Positions 44,085-53,378 of a DNA stretch of 64,000 bases are shown here, in pieces. The position numbers and the translations under genes are program-made. Position 1 is the first letter of the stretch. The number at the start of each line of letters is the position of its first letter. Source of the DNA: a bacterium 1XD42-54 (lineage in GTDB: Bacteria; Bacillota; Clostridia; Lachnospirales; Lachnospiraceae). The stretch is taken from the NCBI GenBank assembly GCA_003612585.1, contig RAZH01000001.1:372001-436000 (forward strand), in the 5' to 3' direction. Below the pieces are notes generated by a model. It searched no databases. It was given only the letters and a program-made list of their open reading frames with translations, and had not been told where the DNA came from.

Positions 44085-45629
44085 TTATGGTTTCAGAGAA
44101 TAGTCTGCTTTCTCCAAGGTCAAATTCGGATTATAAAATGGGTCGCCTTGGGCGAGCAGATCTCCCCAACGGCTGCGAAAAAGTGCGCTCTCGCGGCGGA
44201 TTCGCTCAGCCTTTTCATCGGTTAATTCCAGGCCTCTGGTCTGGGATTCGTAATGATAAAGCTGTGCGTACGGGGTATAGATGATCTGCTTTCCCAATTT
44301 GCCGATACGCAGGCAGAGATCAATGTCATTGTATGCTACACCAAAAGCCTCATCAAAACCGCCGGCCTGTTCAAATACGCTGCGTCGCACCATCATGCAC
44401 GCTGCGGTTACGGCGCTGCAGCACCTTGGGCAGATGATCTCGTCGTGAGCGCTTGTCTTTTGGCGTTCCAGCCCCTCAAACGCATGTCCGGCCAGGCCGC
44501 CATAGCCCAGAACCACTCCTGCGTGCTGAATCGTATCATCTCCATAAAACATCTGCGCGCCGACTGCTCCCACTTCCGGAAGTAAGGCGTAATTCATTAG
44601 TTCCCGGATACAATCCGGTTTTAACATTTCTGTATCATTGTTCAAAAACAGCAGATACGCTCCTTTCGCCTGGGCCACGCCCTGATTGTTCACGCTCGAG
44701 TAATTAAAGGCTCCCCCGCACAAAATCACCCGGATATCCGGTTCTTTTTGCAACTCTTCATAATAGGAACGTATCTCCTGTGTGCTGCTGTTATTTTCCA
44801 GGATCAGAATCTCGTACGGCTCGTAACCGCTGAACTGACGAATGCTGTTGATGCATTTCTCAAGATCCTCCCGATGATCCTTATTCGGGATCAGAATCGA
44901 AACAAGCGGGGACTGCTCCGGCAAGACATACGTAATCTTTCTGGTCCACGACTGAATACCTGCCGTTACTTCTGCAGAAATTCCATTTTGAAAAAAATAG
45001 TCCCGAAGAGCCTCTTCTTCCTTTTTCCATCGCGTTTCGGTCTGTTCCCGCACTCCCTCATGACAGAGAATTTCCGGTACATGGACAATCTCGTTTGCTT
45101 TCCCCGCACAGGCAAGCACATAAGCAAACAAATTTTGCGGCATCCCAAGTTCCTGCACAAGACGCCCTGATACCAGAAATCCACTCCCGATATAATTTGT
45201 GCTCTGCAAATAAAACGGATCAAAATCTGGCTTGCATCTTGGTCGGACAGAACACAAATGATCGCTGCTGTATACGAAATCATCGCTGTCACAGTAAAAC
45301 AGCTCAGCCCCCGGATGGGCAAGCACTGCATCTGCATACGTTTCTCTTGCATCTGCCTCCAGAATATCTCCCTCTTCTATAAAAAGATAATAATCCTGCG
45401 CCTCCACCTGCCCTGTAAACGTACCGCAAACAATCACATGAATGGAATCTGCATCTGTTCCCGAAAGGCGGTTAGTCCGCCGCTTTCGATGATTCTCCAG
45501 CCATTTTTCATAATCCACATCGCGGCTTAAAACAATTTTCCGGCCAAGGCGCCTTGCCGCAGCGCGAACACCATTCTTTTTCAGATATGCAATTCCCTTA
45601 TCCACCATCTTTTTCGTTTTTTTCATCAT
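44085..45629 (-). CDS. family 2 glycosyltransferase with degenerate N-terminal domain
   Basis: 514 residues. The C-terminal GT2 domain (from about 245) looks intact: PLVSILIPNKDHREDLEKCI, LILENNSSTQEI, LLFLNNDTEMLKPD and VAYNDIDLCLRIGKLGKQI. The N-terminal 230 residues align in order with the first GT2 domain of the neighbouring double enzymes (VDYEKWLENH; FYCDSDDFVYSS; RPRCKPDFDPFYLQSTNYI), but the nucleotide-binding half (VPVYxT, SILxQTY) is absent. The first domain is therefore probably inactive, perhaps structural. The start has only a weak AAGGAC. Confidence 0.88.
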   Translation of the reverse strand: MMKKTKKMVDKGIAYLKKNGVRAAARRLGRKIVLSRDVDYEKWLENHRKRRTNRLSGTDADSIHVIVCGTFTGQVEAQDYYLFIEEGDILEADARETYADAVLAHPGAELFYCDSDDFVYSSDHLCSVRPRCKPDFDPFYLQSTNYIGSGFLVSGRLVQELGMPQNLFAYVLACAGKANEIVHVPEILCHEGVREQTETRWKKEEEALRDYFFQNGISAEVTAGIQSWTRKITYVLPEQSPLVSILIPNKDHREDLEKCINSIRQFSGYEPYEILILENNSSTQEIRSYYEELQKEPDIRVILCGGAFNYSSVNNQGVAQAKGAYLLFLNNDTEMLKPDCIRELMNYALLPEVGAVGAQMFYGDDTIQHAGVVLGYGGLAGHAFEGLERQKTSAHDEIICPRCCSAVTAACMMVRRSVFEQAGGFDEAFGVAYNDIDLCLRIGKLGKQIIYTPYAQLYHYESQTRGLELTDEKAERIRRESALFRSRWGDLLAQGDPFYNPNLTLEKADYSLKP

Positions 45630-45651
45630 ACTGGAAAGGCCGTCCTTCCTG

Positions 45652-48642
45652 TCACCTGGGTATCCGGAATGAGCACTGCCCGCTCACCCGTGACAGATTG
45701 ATATTGTAATAGGGATCTCCTTCTTTGATCTGTTCTCCCCACTTCTGCTCAAATAAACGCTGCTCCTGCGCAAAACGCTCTCTTTTTTCTGGACTGTCCT
45801 CCAATCCTCTTGTAACGGATTCATTGTGGTAAAGCTGTGCATACGGGGTATAAACCACCAGCCTTCCTGTCTGTACGACCTTCATGCAGTAGTCCACATC
45901 ATTCAATGCCACTGTCAGCTTTTCATCCAGACCGCCTACTTCCTCGAAAACACTGCGTTTTGTCATCATACACGCCGCAGTCACAGCACTGAGGTTCTGC
46001 GTCGTATTGGCCCGCGCAACGTAACCGCACTGATTTCCATCCATGCCTGCAAACACATGCCCGGCAACCCCTCCAAGTCCCAGAATCACTCCGGCATGCT
46101 GAATCGTTCCGTCCGGATAAAACAGCTTCGCCCCGACAGCGCCAACCTCTTTTTGCTGGCAGATACCCAGCATTTCTTCTATCCAGTGCGGCTCAATCAC
46201 TTCCGTATCGTTATTCAGCAGCAACAGATATTCGCCATCCGCCTCCTGCGCCGCGAAATTATTGATTTTAGAATAATGAAACGCGTTCTCCCACGTAATC
46301 ACACGCACGCACGGAAACTCCTCCTGCAACTTTTTGTAACACGCGAAAGTCTTCGGTTCTTCGCTGTTATTTTCCACAATCAGGATCTCATAATTCTGAT
46401 ACGAAGATTTCTGGCAAAGGGATCTGACGCACGTTGTAAGGTCTTCGCTGTGATCTTTGTTTGGAATCAGAATCGAAACAAGCGGCATTCCCTGGATCTT
46501 CCATCTGGTCCGGTAACGTCCAAACAGTTCCGCAAGCGTCACATCCGCATCAACTCCGATACGATGATAATGCTCCGCGAGTGCCCGTCTCCCTGCCTCC
46601 CAGGCGTACAACTTGCTCTCCGGATTGGACGCAGTAGAGGCCTCGTGCGTCCGCCAGTGATACAAAATTTTCGGAATATGATAAATCCCTTCTGCCCGCT
46701 CACAGCACCGCAAAATGAAATCATAATCCTGCGCACCGTCATATTCCCTGCGAAAACCGCCAACGTCCTCTGCAATGTGACGTTTCACCACAAAAATATG
46801 GCAGATATAATTGGACGTCCGCAGCATGTACAAATTAAAATCCGGCTTAAAATGCGGTTCAAAATAATGCTGTCCCTGCGCATCCACCTTATCCTCATCT
46901 GTATAAATCACATCAGCATCAGAATGTTCATTGATCACCTTCACGATCTCATACAGCGCATGATCTTCCAGTAAATCATCGTGATCGCCAAGCATCACAT
47001 ACTCGCCGTGTGCCATGGCCAGCGCTTCATTTGTATTTTCAGAAATCCCGCCATTTTGTTTCAGTTTTTTATACTGAATACGCGCTTCTGTTCCGTATTC
47101 CTTACGCACCTGTGCGCCCACACTGTCATCTTCCCCGCTTCCGTCTGCCAGACAGATCTCAAAATTGCCGTATGTCTGCGACAGTATCGAATCCAGCATT
47201 GCCCTCAGATATTGCGGCGGTGTCTGATAGAGCGGAATAACGATACTGATAAGCGGATTTTTGTCGAACCGGTGCTCTCGCTGTGCTTTCCGCTCCGTTT
47301 CCGTCAACTGCATTGCCAACCGCCAACCGCCGAAACGCTGATCTTCCTTCCGTAGTTTTCTGCTTTCTCCAAAAAGTCCCATCTCATAAGGGGAAAAATA
47401 TTTCGGCCCGCCTGCCTGCTCTTTGGATTTCAGTTTCACCAGCTTCTGCCCGATTTTTCCGTTTTTAAACGCAAGCCTACTTACATCCACCACGTACGTC
47501 GCCTGCTGCTCCCCTGCCTGCACACAAAGCACATACCGTTCTCCCCAGCGCTTTGCCGCTTTCTCCGGCAGATGGATAATCAGATCAAAACCGGCTGTAT
47601 AAGGAGAATCCTCCATGCCAAACAGCGCATTCACGTCTCTGCGCATGAAAAACTCCAGCCTTTTCAGCTCACGCTTTCCTCCTGCTGCATCTGTAACCGA
47701 AAACTGCGGACATATCAGTTTTTCGTTAAATGACCAGCCCCTGATCTCCAGCTCATCCTCCGTCCGTTCAATCGAGTCCACACACAACTGTAACCCTGCT
47801 GCTTCCTGTTTTTGGGAACGCGCTTCCCTGCAAAGCTCTGCAATGCTTTGCTGCTTTTTTTCATCCCTGAAATCAATACAGCCCGGCGTCATCTCCGGGT
47901 AAAGAAAGCGCAGCGGAAGATGCCCTCCCAGCACATACTGCTGAAAATGCTCTTCCATCCGCTCATATTGACGCACCTCTTCCCCGTCAAGCCCCGCCCG
48001 GCCATATAAATTTTTTGTATAAAGCACTGTCCTTGCAGTACTTCCGTATATATAAAAATGAAGAATACGGAAAATAACATAATTGACAGGAATCGGAAAA
48101 TCAAAGGACCATTCATAATCCATCATCATCCATCCGTCACCTGTCACAAAAGCATTTGCCGCAATCATATCCAAATCCGTCACCGGCGCACAAAACAACC
48201 CGTCCGGCAAATCCGCATCTCCAAACACCTTCCGGAATTCTTCTGTCACCCCAAACGCTTCCCGCGTCCCCGCACGGCGCACCACGTCCACAAAATCAAG
48301 CAATCGCGCAATTGCTGCGTCCACATCACCGCTGCCAAGCATCTTATCCAGCTGCTCTTCCAGCGTCTGTCCCGTCACGTACTCAAACTCCACGCTTCCA
48401 TATGCACCACGGTCCTGTTTCCGGTCAGATACCGGACGGTTCATCGAAATCCCGCTTCGCCGGTATAATTCCTCCAGCCTCTCATACCAGAACCGCATCC
48501 GTTCCACATGCGCACGGCCTTCCGGATAGCAGGCGCTTTTTCTTACAATCCTGGAGCCATCCTCACTCTGGCAGATATCTGTCCGGATGCAAAACGCTCT
48601 GGCCCGCTCATTTGAATATTTTGTAAATATAATTTTCTCCAT
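45652..48642 (-). CDS. kinase-like domain fused to two family 2 glycosyltransferase domains
   Basis: 996 residues. Residues 1-250 resemble eukaryotic-like/aminoglycoside-type kinases: a lysine strand (RIVRKSAC, Lys 35), a hinge-like VEFEYVTGQTLEEQL, a catalytic loop LDMIAAN (Asp 158-x4-Asn 163) and a metal site MMMDYEW (Asp 175). The usual HxD histidine is replaced by Asp 156. A beta-rich linker (about 285-390) follows with EIRGWSFNEK. GT2 domain one starts near 463 (PLISIVIPLYQTPPQYLRAM; LGDHDDLLEDHALY), domain two near 718 (PLVSILIPNKDHSEDLTTCV; LLLNNDTEVIEPHW). The methyltransferase gene lies 77 bases upstream. ATG 48642 has AAGGG seven bases upstream. Confidence 0.85.
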   Translation of the reverse strand: MEKIIFTKYSNERARAFCIRTDICQSEDGSRIVRKSACYPEGRAHVERMRFWYERLEELYRRSGISMNRPVSDRKQDRGAYGSVEFEYVTGQTLEEQLDKMLGSGDVDAAIARLLDFVDVVRRAGTREAFGVTEEFRKVFGDADLPDGLFCAPVTDLDMIAANAFVTGDGWMMMDYEWSFDFPIPVNYVIFRILHFYIYGSTARTVLYTKNLYGRAGLDGEEVRQYERMEEHFQQYVLGGHLPLRFLYPEMTPGCIDFRDEKKQQSIAELCREARSQKQEAAGLQLCVDSIERTEDELEIRGWSFNEKLICPQFSVTDAAGGKRELKRLEFFMRRDVNALFGMEDSPYTAGFDLIIHLPEKAAKRWGERYVLCVQAGEQQATYVVDVSRLAFKNGKIGQKLVKLKSKEQAGGPKYFSPYEMGLFGESRKLRKEDQRFGGWRLAMQLTETERKAQREHRFDKNPLISIVIPLYQTPPQYLRAMLDSILSQTYGNFEICLADGSGEDDSVGAQVRKEYGTEARIQYKKLKQNGGISENTNEALAMAHGEYVMLGDHDDLLEDHALYEIVKVINEHSDADVIYTDEDKVDAQGQHYFEPHFKPDFNLYMLRTSNYICHIFVVKRHIAEDVGGFRREYDGAQDYDFILRCCERAEGIYHIPKILYHWRTHEASTASNPESKLYAWEAGRRALAEHYHRIGVDADVTLAELFGRYRTRWKIQGMPLVSILIPNKDHSEDLTTCVRSLCQKSSYQNYEILIVENNSEEPKTFACYKKLQEEFPCVRVITWENAFHYSKINNFAAQEADGEYLLLLNNDTEVIEPHWIEEMLGICQQKEVGAVGAKLFYPDGTIQHAGVILGLGGVAGHVFAGMDGNQCGYVARANTTQNLSAVTAACMMTKRSVFEEVGGLDEKLTVALNDVDYCMKVVQTGRLVVYTPYAQLYHNESVTRGLEDSPEKRERFAQEQRLFEQKWGEQIKEGDPYYNINLSRVSGQCSFRIPR

Positions 48643-48719
48643 ACGATTTCCCTTATGATCCAGCCTTACACACGACAATCAAAATCCCCCGCGCGGGCCG
48701 CATTCTTTCAAACTTCCAC

Positions 48720-49661
48720 TTATTGACCCGCCTGACGCGCAATCACTAGAAATGCGTTTGCAAACACCGGAAACAGTCCGTCTTCCAAAATGCGGTCAAA
48801 CGCCCGCGCCTCGTCAAACAGTATGTAGCGCTCCCGATCGAAGTTTTTACGGTTATCCCGCAGCTCCCCTGTCTTTGGCAAATACGCATCAGAATAAACC
48901 GACATCGGCAAAATGCGGTCCGGATATGGATAATAAAACTCCAGATCCCCAAAACCAGCGTTCCGGCAGATCTTTTCCAGCTCCGGCCTCGAAAATGACC
49001 GCGCCTCCTGTTCCTTCGTCCAGCCCTCTATTCCCTCAAAATACCGCCCGCCGCCCTCTGGCGCACATCCGGCAAAATATTTCAGTCCCAGGCGATTATC
49101 TGCTGCAAATACAATCCGGCCATTTTTTTTGAGAAAACCGCCAAGCTGCCGTAAGAGTGCTGGATACGGCTCTCTCTCCTGTGCCTCTTCCCCGCACGCC
49201 ACAGCGCCTGCCAGTCCTTCTGTCAGCACAATCCAGTCATACTGCGCGTTATACTCACTCAATTTTTCCACAGTCTTTTGAAATTCCCAGTTCCAGATTT
49301 CAATCTGTTCCCGCTTCTGATTTCTCGTTGCATTAATCAGGCTCCGCTTCCCCGATACTTCCAGACACCGAACACTTTTCGCCTTATCAGCAAGCACACC
49401 TGTAAACACTCCACAGCCTGCGTCAACCTCCAGCACCGTCTCTTCCTTTGTAATTGGCAGCCATTCCACAAGGTTCTGCCGCACATGCGATAAATGGTAC
49501 AGCAAACTCCACTTCTTCCGCTCACCAATCACCCTGGCGTACGCTTCCTCCGGTTCAGACGAAACCACCTCCAAAATCTCATCCTCCGCCTCATCCGTAT
49601 GCAAATCCCACCCCGGATAAAATGTATCATCCAGCAAAACTTTCCCTATATACCGCACCAT
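48720..49661 (-). CDS. class I SAM-dependent methyltransferase
   Basis: 313 residues. SAM motif I is ETVLEVDAGCGVFTGVLADK near residue 76. An acidic strand end (RCLEVSGKRS), motif IV-like YDWIVLTEGLAGA and FLKKNGRIVFAADNRLGLKYF follow. The N-terminal 70 residues are a family-specific extension. The C-terminus GLFPVFANAFLVIARQ is usual for methyltransferases that lie beside kinase-like glycosyltransferases in Lachnospiraceae surface clusters, as I recall. Substrate unknown; by context a sugar or sugar phosphate at a glycan end. The ribosome binding site is poor (AGAGG 14 bases before ATG). Confidence 0.85.
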   Translation of the reverse strand: MVRYIGKVLLDDTFYPGWDLHTDEAEDEILEVVSSEPEEAYARVIGERKKWSLLYHLSHVRQNLVEWLPITKEETVLEVDAGCGVFTGVLADKAKSVRCLEVSGKRSLINATRNQKREQIEIWNWEFQKTVEKLSEYNAQYDWIVLTEGLAGAVACGEEAQEREPYPALLRQLGGFLKKNGRIVFAADNRLGLKYFAGCAPEGGGRYFEGIEGWTKEQEARSFSRPELEKICRNAGFGDLEFYYPYPDRILPMSVYSDAYLPKTGELRDNRKNFDRERYILFDEARAFDRILEDGLFPVFANAFLVIARQAGQ

Positions 49662-49754
49662 GAAGCGCCCACGTTCCTCTCTTAATCTATAGCAGTCAAT
49701 TCTAAAACTTCTTAATCAAAATCAGATCCCGTAAAAAAGATGCAACGCAATTTT

Positions 49755-51014
49755 CTATTCCACTGTAATCCTGGAATCCATATCATAATAACCCACCGAG
49801 TTTTTCTCCGCCACAACGGTCAGGCTGCACACGTCATACAGACGGTGAAATACGACAAACTCGCCGCTTTTATACCCTGTACAGCCAAGTGACAGCAGAT
49901 ACTCGCCACCTTGCAGGTTCATTTTCTGGGTAAACGTAATGGTCTGGGTATTCCCTTTTTTCTGCGGCTCTACCGGAATCCGTTCGAACATCGTATTGGT
50001 GCCGGTAATCTCCGTTCCACGAATATCCTTAAAACTGAACGCATAAATCACCTCAGAAATATCCTCATGAAAATGTACCTTCATTTTCACTGTAAAGTCT
50101 TCCATTTTATGAATCGTATTGCTGGCCAGACCACGTGCATCCTCTATTGTGAAATCCACGATCTCCGCCTCACCATTCCCATATTCAAGCGTCGCCGGAT
50201 TCCGGTCAAAGGGCCGGTCAAACGGCGTTCCGTACACACAGTTTTCCTGTTTGCGGATCAATACCTTCTGTTCCTTCTTTTCCTCCTGATTGACCAGAAT
50301 CTGCTTGTACAGATCCACAATCCGTTTCGGCTCTCCTTCTTCGATGAGTGTTCCCTTGTTCAGCAGAATCACCCGGTCGCAGTACTGACTGATATTATTC
50401 AGGTCATGGCTCACGATCACAATCGTCTTGCCCTGCTTCTTAAACTCTTCAAATTTGTGATAACACTTTGCCTGAAAAAAAACATCCCCCACAGAGAGGG
50501 CCTCATCCACAATCAGAATATCCGGATCAATGTTAATCGCAACGGCAAAAGCCAGCCGCACAAACATACCGCTGGAATAAGATTTTACCGGCTGATATAC
50601 AAAATCGCCGATATCCGCAAAGCTCAGAATTTCATCCAGCCTGCTGTCTATTTCTTCTTTTGAAAAACCAATCATGGTCCCGTTCAGATAAACATTTTCA
50701 ATGCCGGTATATTCCATATTGAATCCGGCTCCGAGTTCCAGCAGCGCTGAAATCCTTCCATCCACCTTGACCTGACCACTGGTCGGACTTACTACCCCGG
50801 TAATGATTTTCAATACCGTGGACTTTCCAGAACCGTTCGTCCCGATAATGCCGACCGTCTCACCGCGCTTCACGGAAAAATCCACGTCCTTCAGTGCATA
50901 GTGTTCCCGCACCTGCACACGCATTCCGAGCGCCTCGCGCAGGCGGTCAGACAGTCTATTGTACAGCTTGTACATTTTACTTACATGTTCTACCTGTATT
51001 GCATTCTCATTCAT
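49755..51014 (-). CDS. polysaccharide ABC exporter ATPase with Wzt-like C-terminal domain
   Basis: 419 residues. The ATPase part (about 1-245) has Walker A GIIGTNGSGKSTVLKI, signature YSSGMFVRLAFA and Walker B DILIVDEALSVGD, closest to Wzt/TagH exporters. The extra C-terminal domain (about 270-419; EAEIVDFTIEDARG ... GTEITGTNTMF ... GGEYLLSLGCTG) looks like the Wzt_C beta-sandwich, which in O-antigen exporters binds the modified chain end. TagH and many Gram-positive relatives lack it. The start lies in a 30-bp imperfect duplication; GGTAGAACAT precedes ATG. The permease gene is directly upstream. Confidence 0.9.
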   Translation of the reverse strand: MNENAIQVEHVSKMYKLYNRLSDRLREALGMRVQVREHYALKDVDFSVKRGETVGIIGTNGSGKSTVLKIITGVVSPTSGQVKVDGRISALLELGAGFNMEYTGIENVYLNGTMIGFSKEEIDSRLDEILSFADIGDFVYQPVKSYSSGMFVRLAFAVAINIDPDILIVDEALSVGDVFFQAKCYHKFEEFKKQGKTIVIVSHDLNNISQYCDRVILLNKGTLIEEGEPKRIVDLYKQILVNQEEKKEQKVLIRKQENCVYGTPFDRPFDRNPATLEYGNGEAEIVDFTIEDARGLASNTIHKMEDFTVKMKVHFHEDISEVIYAFSFKDIRGTEITGTNTMFERIPVEPQKKGNTQTITFTQKMNLQGGEYLLSLGCTGYKSGEFVVFHRLYDVCSLTVVAEKNSVGYYDMDSRITVE

Positions 51015-51056
51015 ATGTTCTACCTGTATCGTACTCTCTATTCTATCTGCCTTCCG

Positions 51057-51869
51057 TCACAGTACATCCGCAAAATGCACCTTCAGTTTCCGGAAGAGCC
51101 TTGCACCAAATACAAAAAGAACAACCGTCACCAGCCAAAAATATGCTGTCTGCCACGGATGCTCCCAAAACCACTGTTTATCAATCAATGCATTCCGATA
51201 CCCTGCCACAATATAATACATGGGATTAATTTTGAGAAGCCTTGCGATACGCGAATATGGGTTGATATTCATATCTACAAAGTCCCACATAATCGGTGTC
51301 ATCCAGATCCCCACCTGCAATCCGATTGCAATAATCTGCTTCAAATCCCGGAAAAAAACAGTAACCGCACACGTCGTATACGACAGCGCCAGCGTCAACA
51401 TAAACACACAAATGCTGTAGTACAAAAGCTGCAGGGCATAAATATCCGGAAAATATCCATAACAGCAGAACAAAAACAATGTAAATGCCGCAAAAAACAG
51501 ATGTACAAACAGAGAAGATATGATTTTAATCACCGGAAGGACGTTGATATTAAACACAATTTTTTTCACGAGATAACTGTATTCCATCAGACATCCCGTC
51601 CCCTGCGTCAACGCCTCCTGAAAAAAGAACCACGGCACCAGGCCCGTGATCAGCCACAGAACAAACGGTACCGCCTTCGGACTTCCCTGCCGAACCACGC
51701 CAAATACGAACCAGTAAACCAGCACAGTTACCACTGGCTGAATAAAAGCCCAGACAATGCCAAGATAGGAGCCCGCATACTTTGTCTTAAAGTCATTTTT
51801 TGCCAGGCTCCAGATCAGTTTTTTATTATGATACAGCTCCCCGGGGAGCTTCAGCCATTTTCCCATCAA
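51057..51869 (-). CDS. polysaccharide ABC exporter permease (Wzm/TagG type)
   Basis: ABC-2 type permease of 270 residues with six membrane segments (WAFIQPVVTVLVYWFVFGVV; FVLWLITGLVPWFFFQEAL; LLYYSICVFMLTLALSYTTC). The N-terminal amphipathic LAKNDFKTKYAGSYLGIVWA is usual for this family. It pairs with the ATPase downstream and moves the lipid-linked polymer across the membrane. The start is TTG 51869 or the next ATG; GGAG lies eight bases before the TTG. Confidence 0.93.
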   Translation of the reverse strand: MMGKWLKLPGELYHNKKLIWSLAKNDFKTKYAGSYLGIVWAFIQPVVTVLVYWFVFGVVRQGSPKAVPFVLWLITGLVPWFFFQEALTQGTGCLMEYSYLVKKIVFNINVLPVIKIISSLFVHLFFAAFTLFLFCCYGYFPDIYALQLLYYSICVFMLTLALSYTTCAVTVFFRDLKQIIAIGLQVGIWMTPIMWDFVDMNINPYSRIARLLKINPMYYIVAGYRNALIDKQWFWEHPWQTAYFWLVTVVLFVFGARLFRKLKVHFADVL

Positions 51870-51882
51870 ATTTAAAACTCCA

Positions 51883-52431
51883 TTATACCAGGGCTTTCAA
51901 GCCGCCCCATTTCTGGTCCTTCTCTGAAATTGTGAGTTCCATTCCATCTGGAATCGGCCATTTCACACCGATATCCGGATCATTCCAGGCAAGGCCGCCC
52001 TCATCATTCGGATGATAGAAGTCTGTACATTTATAGGCAAATTCTGCGTAGTCTGAAAGCACGAGAAACCCGTGCGCAAAATTTTTCGGGATAAAAAACT
52101 GTTTTTTATTTTCTGCTGACAAAAGCACGCCGTGCCACTTACCGTATGTCGGAGACCCCTTCCGCAAATCAACCGCCACGTCGTAAACCTCGCCGGCCAC
52201 TACACGCACCAGCTTGTCCTGCGGGTAATTGATCTGAAAATGAAGCCCTCTCAGTACTCCTTTCTTGGAAGACGACTGATTGTCCTGCACGAACTCCATA
52301 TCAATCCCGACTGCTTTATAATCATTATAATTGTAGGTCTCCATAAAATATCCCCGTTCATCTCCGAACACAGCCGGGGTAATCTCCATAAGTCCTTCAA
52401 TCTCACAAGTCTCTACTGTTATCTTTCCCAT
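51883..52431 (-). CDS. rfbC: dTDP-4-dehydrorhamnose 3,5-epimerase
   Basis: 182-residue RmlC cupin. Recognised motifs: GDERGYFMETYNYNDYKAVG, FVQDNQSSSKKGVLRGLHFQ (catalytic His in RGLHFQ), KLVRVVAGEVYDVAVDLRKG, FIPKNFAHGFLVLS and FAYKCTDFYHPNDEGGLAWN. It makes dTDP-4-keto-L-rhamnose. The reductase RfbD that would finish dTDP-L-rhamnose is not in the window. Confidence 0.97.
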   Translation of the reverse strand: MGKITVETCEIEGLMEITPAVFGDERGYFMETYNYNDYKAVGIDMEFVQDNQSSSKKGVLRGLHFQINYPQDKLVRVVAGEVYDVAVDLRKGSPTYGKWHGVLLSAENKKQFFIPKNFAHGFLVLSDYAEFAYKCTDFYHPNDEGGLAWNDPDIGVKWPIPDGMELTISEKDQKWGGLKALV

Positions 52432-52488
52432 ATCCTCACCCTGTATTTGAACTTAATTACACCATTCTTTCAATCCTGACCAAAGCCA

Positions 52489-53358
52489 TTACAGTCCTTC
52501 TGCTACCTCGATCAGATATTGGCCATACGCAGTCTTCAGCAGCGGCTGAGCCAGCTCCACCAGCTGCTCCTTCGTGATAAAGCCTTTCTTGTAAGCAATT
52601 TCCTCAATGCAGGAAATATAAAGCCCCTGCCGCTTCTGGAACGCTGCCACAAAGTCAGCTGCATCAAGCAATGCATCATGATTTCCGGTATCCAGCCATG
52701 CAAAGCCACGGCCGAGCGTCTCTACCTGGAGCTGTCCTCTTTGCAGGTATTCATTGTTGACACTCGTAATTTCAATTTCACCACGCGCGGATGGCTTTAC
52801 GTTTTTGGCGATTTCCACCACGTCATTATCATAAAAATAAAGGCCCGGCACTGCATAGTTGCTCTTTGGATGCTCCGGCTTTTCTTCAATAGAAAGCGCC
52901 CTGCGCTGCGCATCGAACTCTACCACGCCGTATTCCCGCGGATCACGCACATAATAACCGAAAATCGTAGCGCCCTTTTCCTGCTGCGCCGCGCGCTGCA
53001 ACACACTGGAAAAGCTCTGTCCGTAGAAAATATTATCTCCCAGCACAAGCGCCACACGATCATCCCCAATAAACTCCTCGCCAATAATAAAGGCATCGGC
53101 CAGTCCGCGCGGTTCTTCCTGGACTGCGTATGACATCGTAAGGCCAAGCTGCTCTCCAGTACCAAACAGTTCTTCAAACACCGGCAGGTCGCGTCTCGTC
53201 GAGATAATCAGGATTTCCCGAATCCCGGCGAGCATCAATGTGGAAAGCGGATAATAAATCATCGGCTTATCGTACACCGGCATAATCTGCTTCGAAATTG
53301 CCTTCGTTAACGGATACAGACGTGTACCGGCACCGCCGGCCAGAATAATTCCTTTCAT
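52489..53358 (-). CDS. rfbA: glucose-1-phosphate thymidylyltransferase
   Basis: 289-residue Rml[21 protein letters not shown] (nucleotide loop), [29 protein letters not shown] and [17 protein letters not shown]. It makes dTDP-glucose from dTTP and glucose 1-phosphate, feeding RfbB. GGGGG lies seven bases before ATG. Confidence 0.98.
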   Translation of the reverse strand: MKGIILAGGAGTRLYPLTKAISKQIMPVYDKPMIYYPLSTLMLAGIREILIISTRRDLPVFEELFGTGEQLGLTMSYAVQEEPRGLADAFIIGEEFIGDDRVALVLGDNIFYGQSFSSVLQRAAQQEKGATIFGYYVRDPREYGVVEFDAQRRALSIEEKPEHPKSNYAVPGLYFYDNDVVEIAKNVKPSARGEIEITSVNNEYLQRGQLQVETLGRGFAWLDTGNHDALLDAADFVAAFQKRQGLYISCIEEIAYKKGFITKEQLVELAQPLLKTAYGQYLIEVAEGL

Positions 53359-53378
53359 AATACTACCCCCTCTATGGA

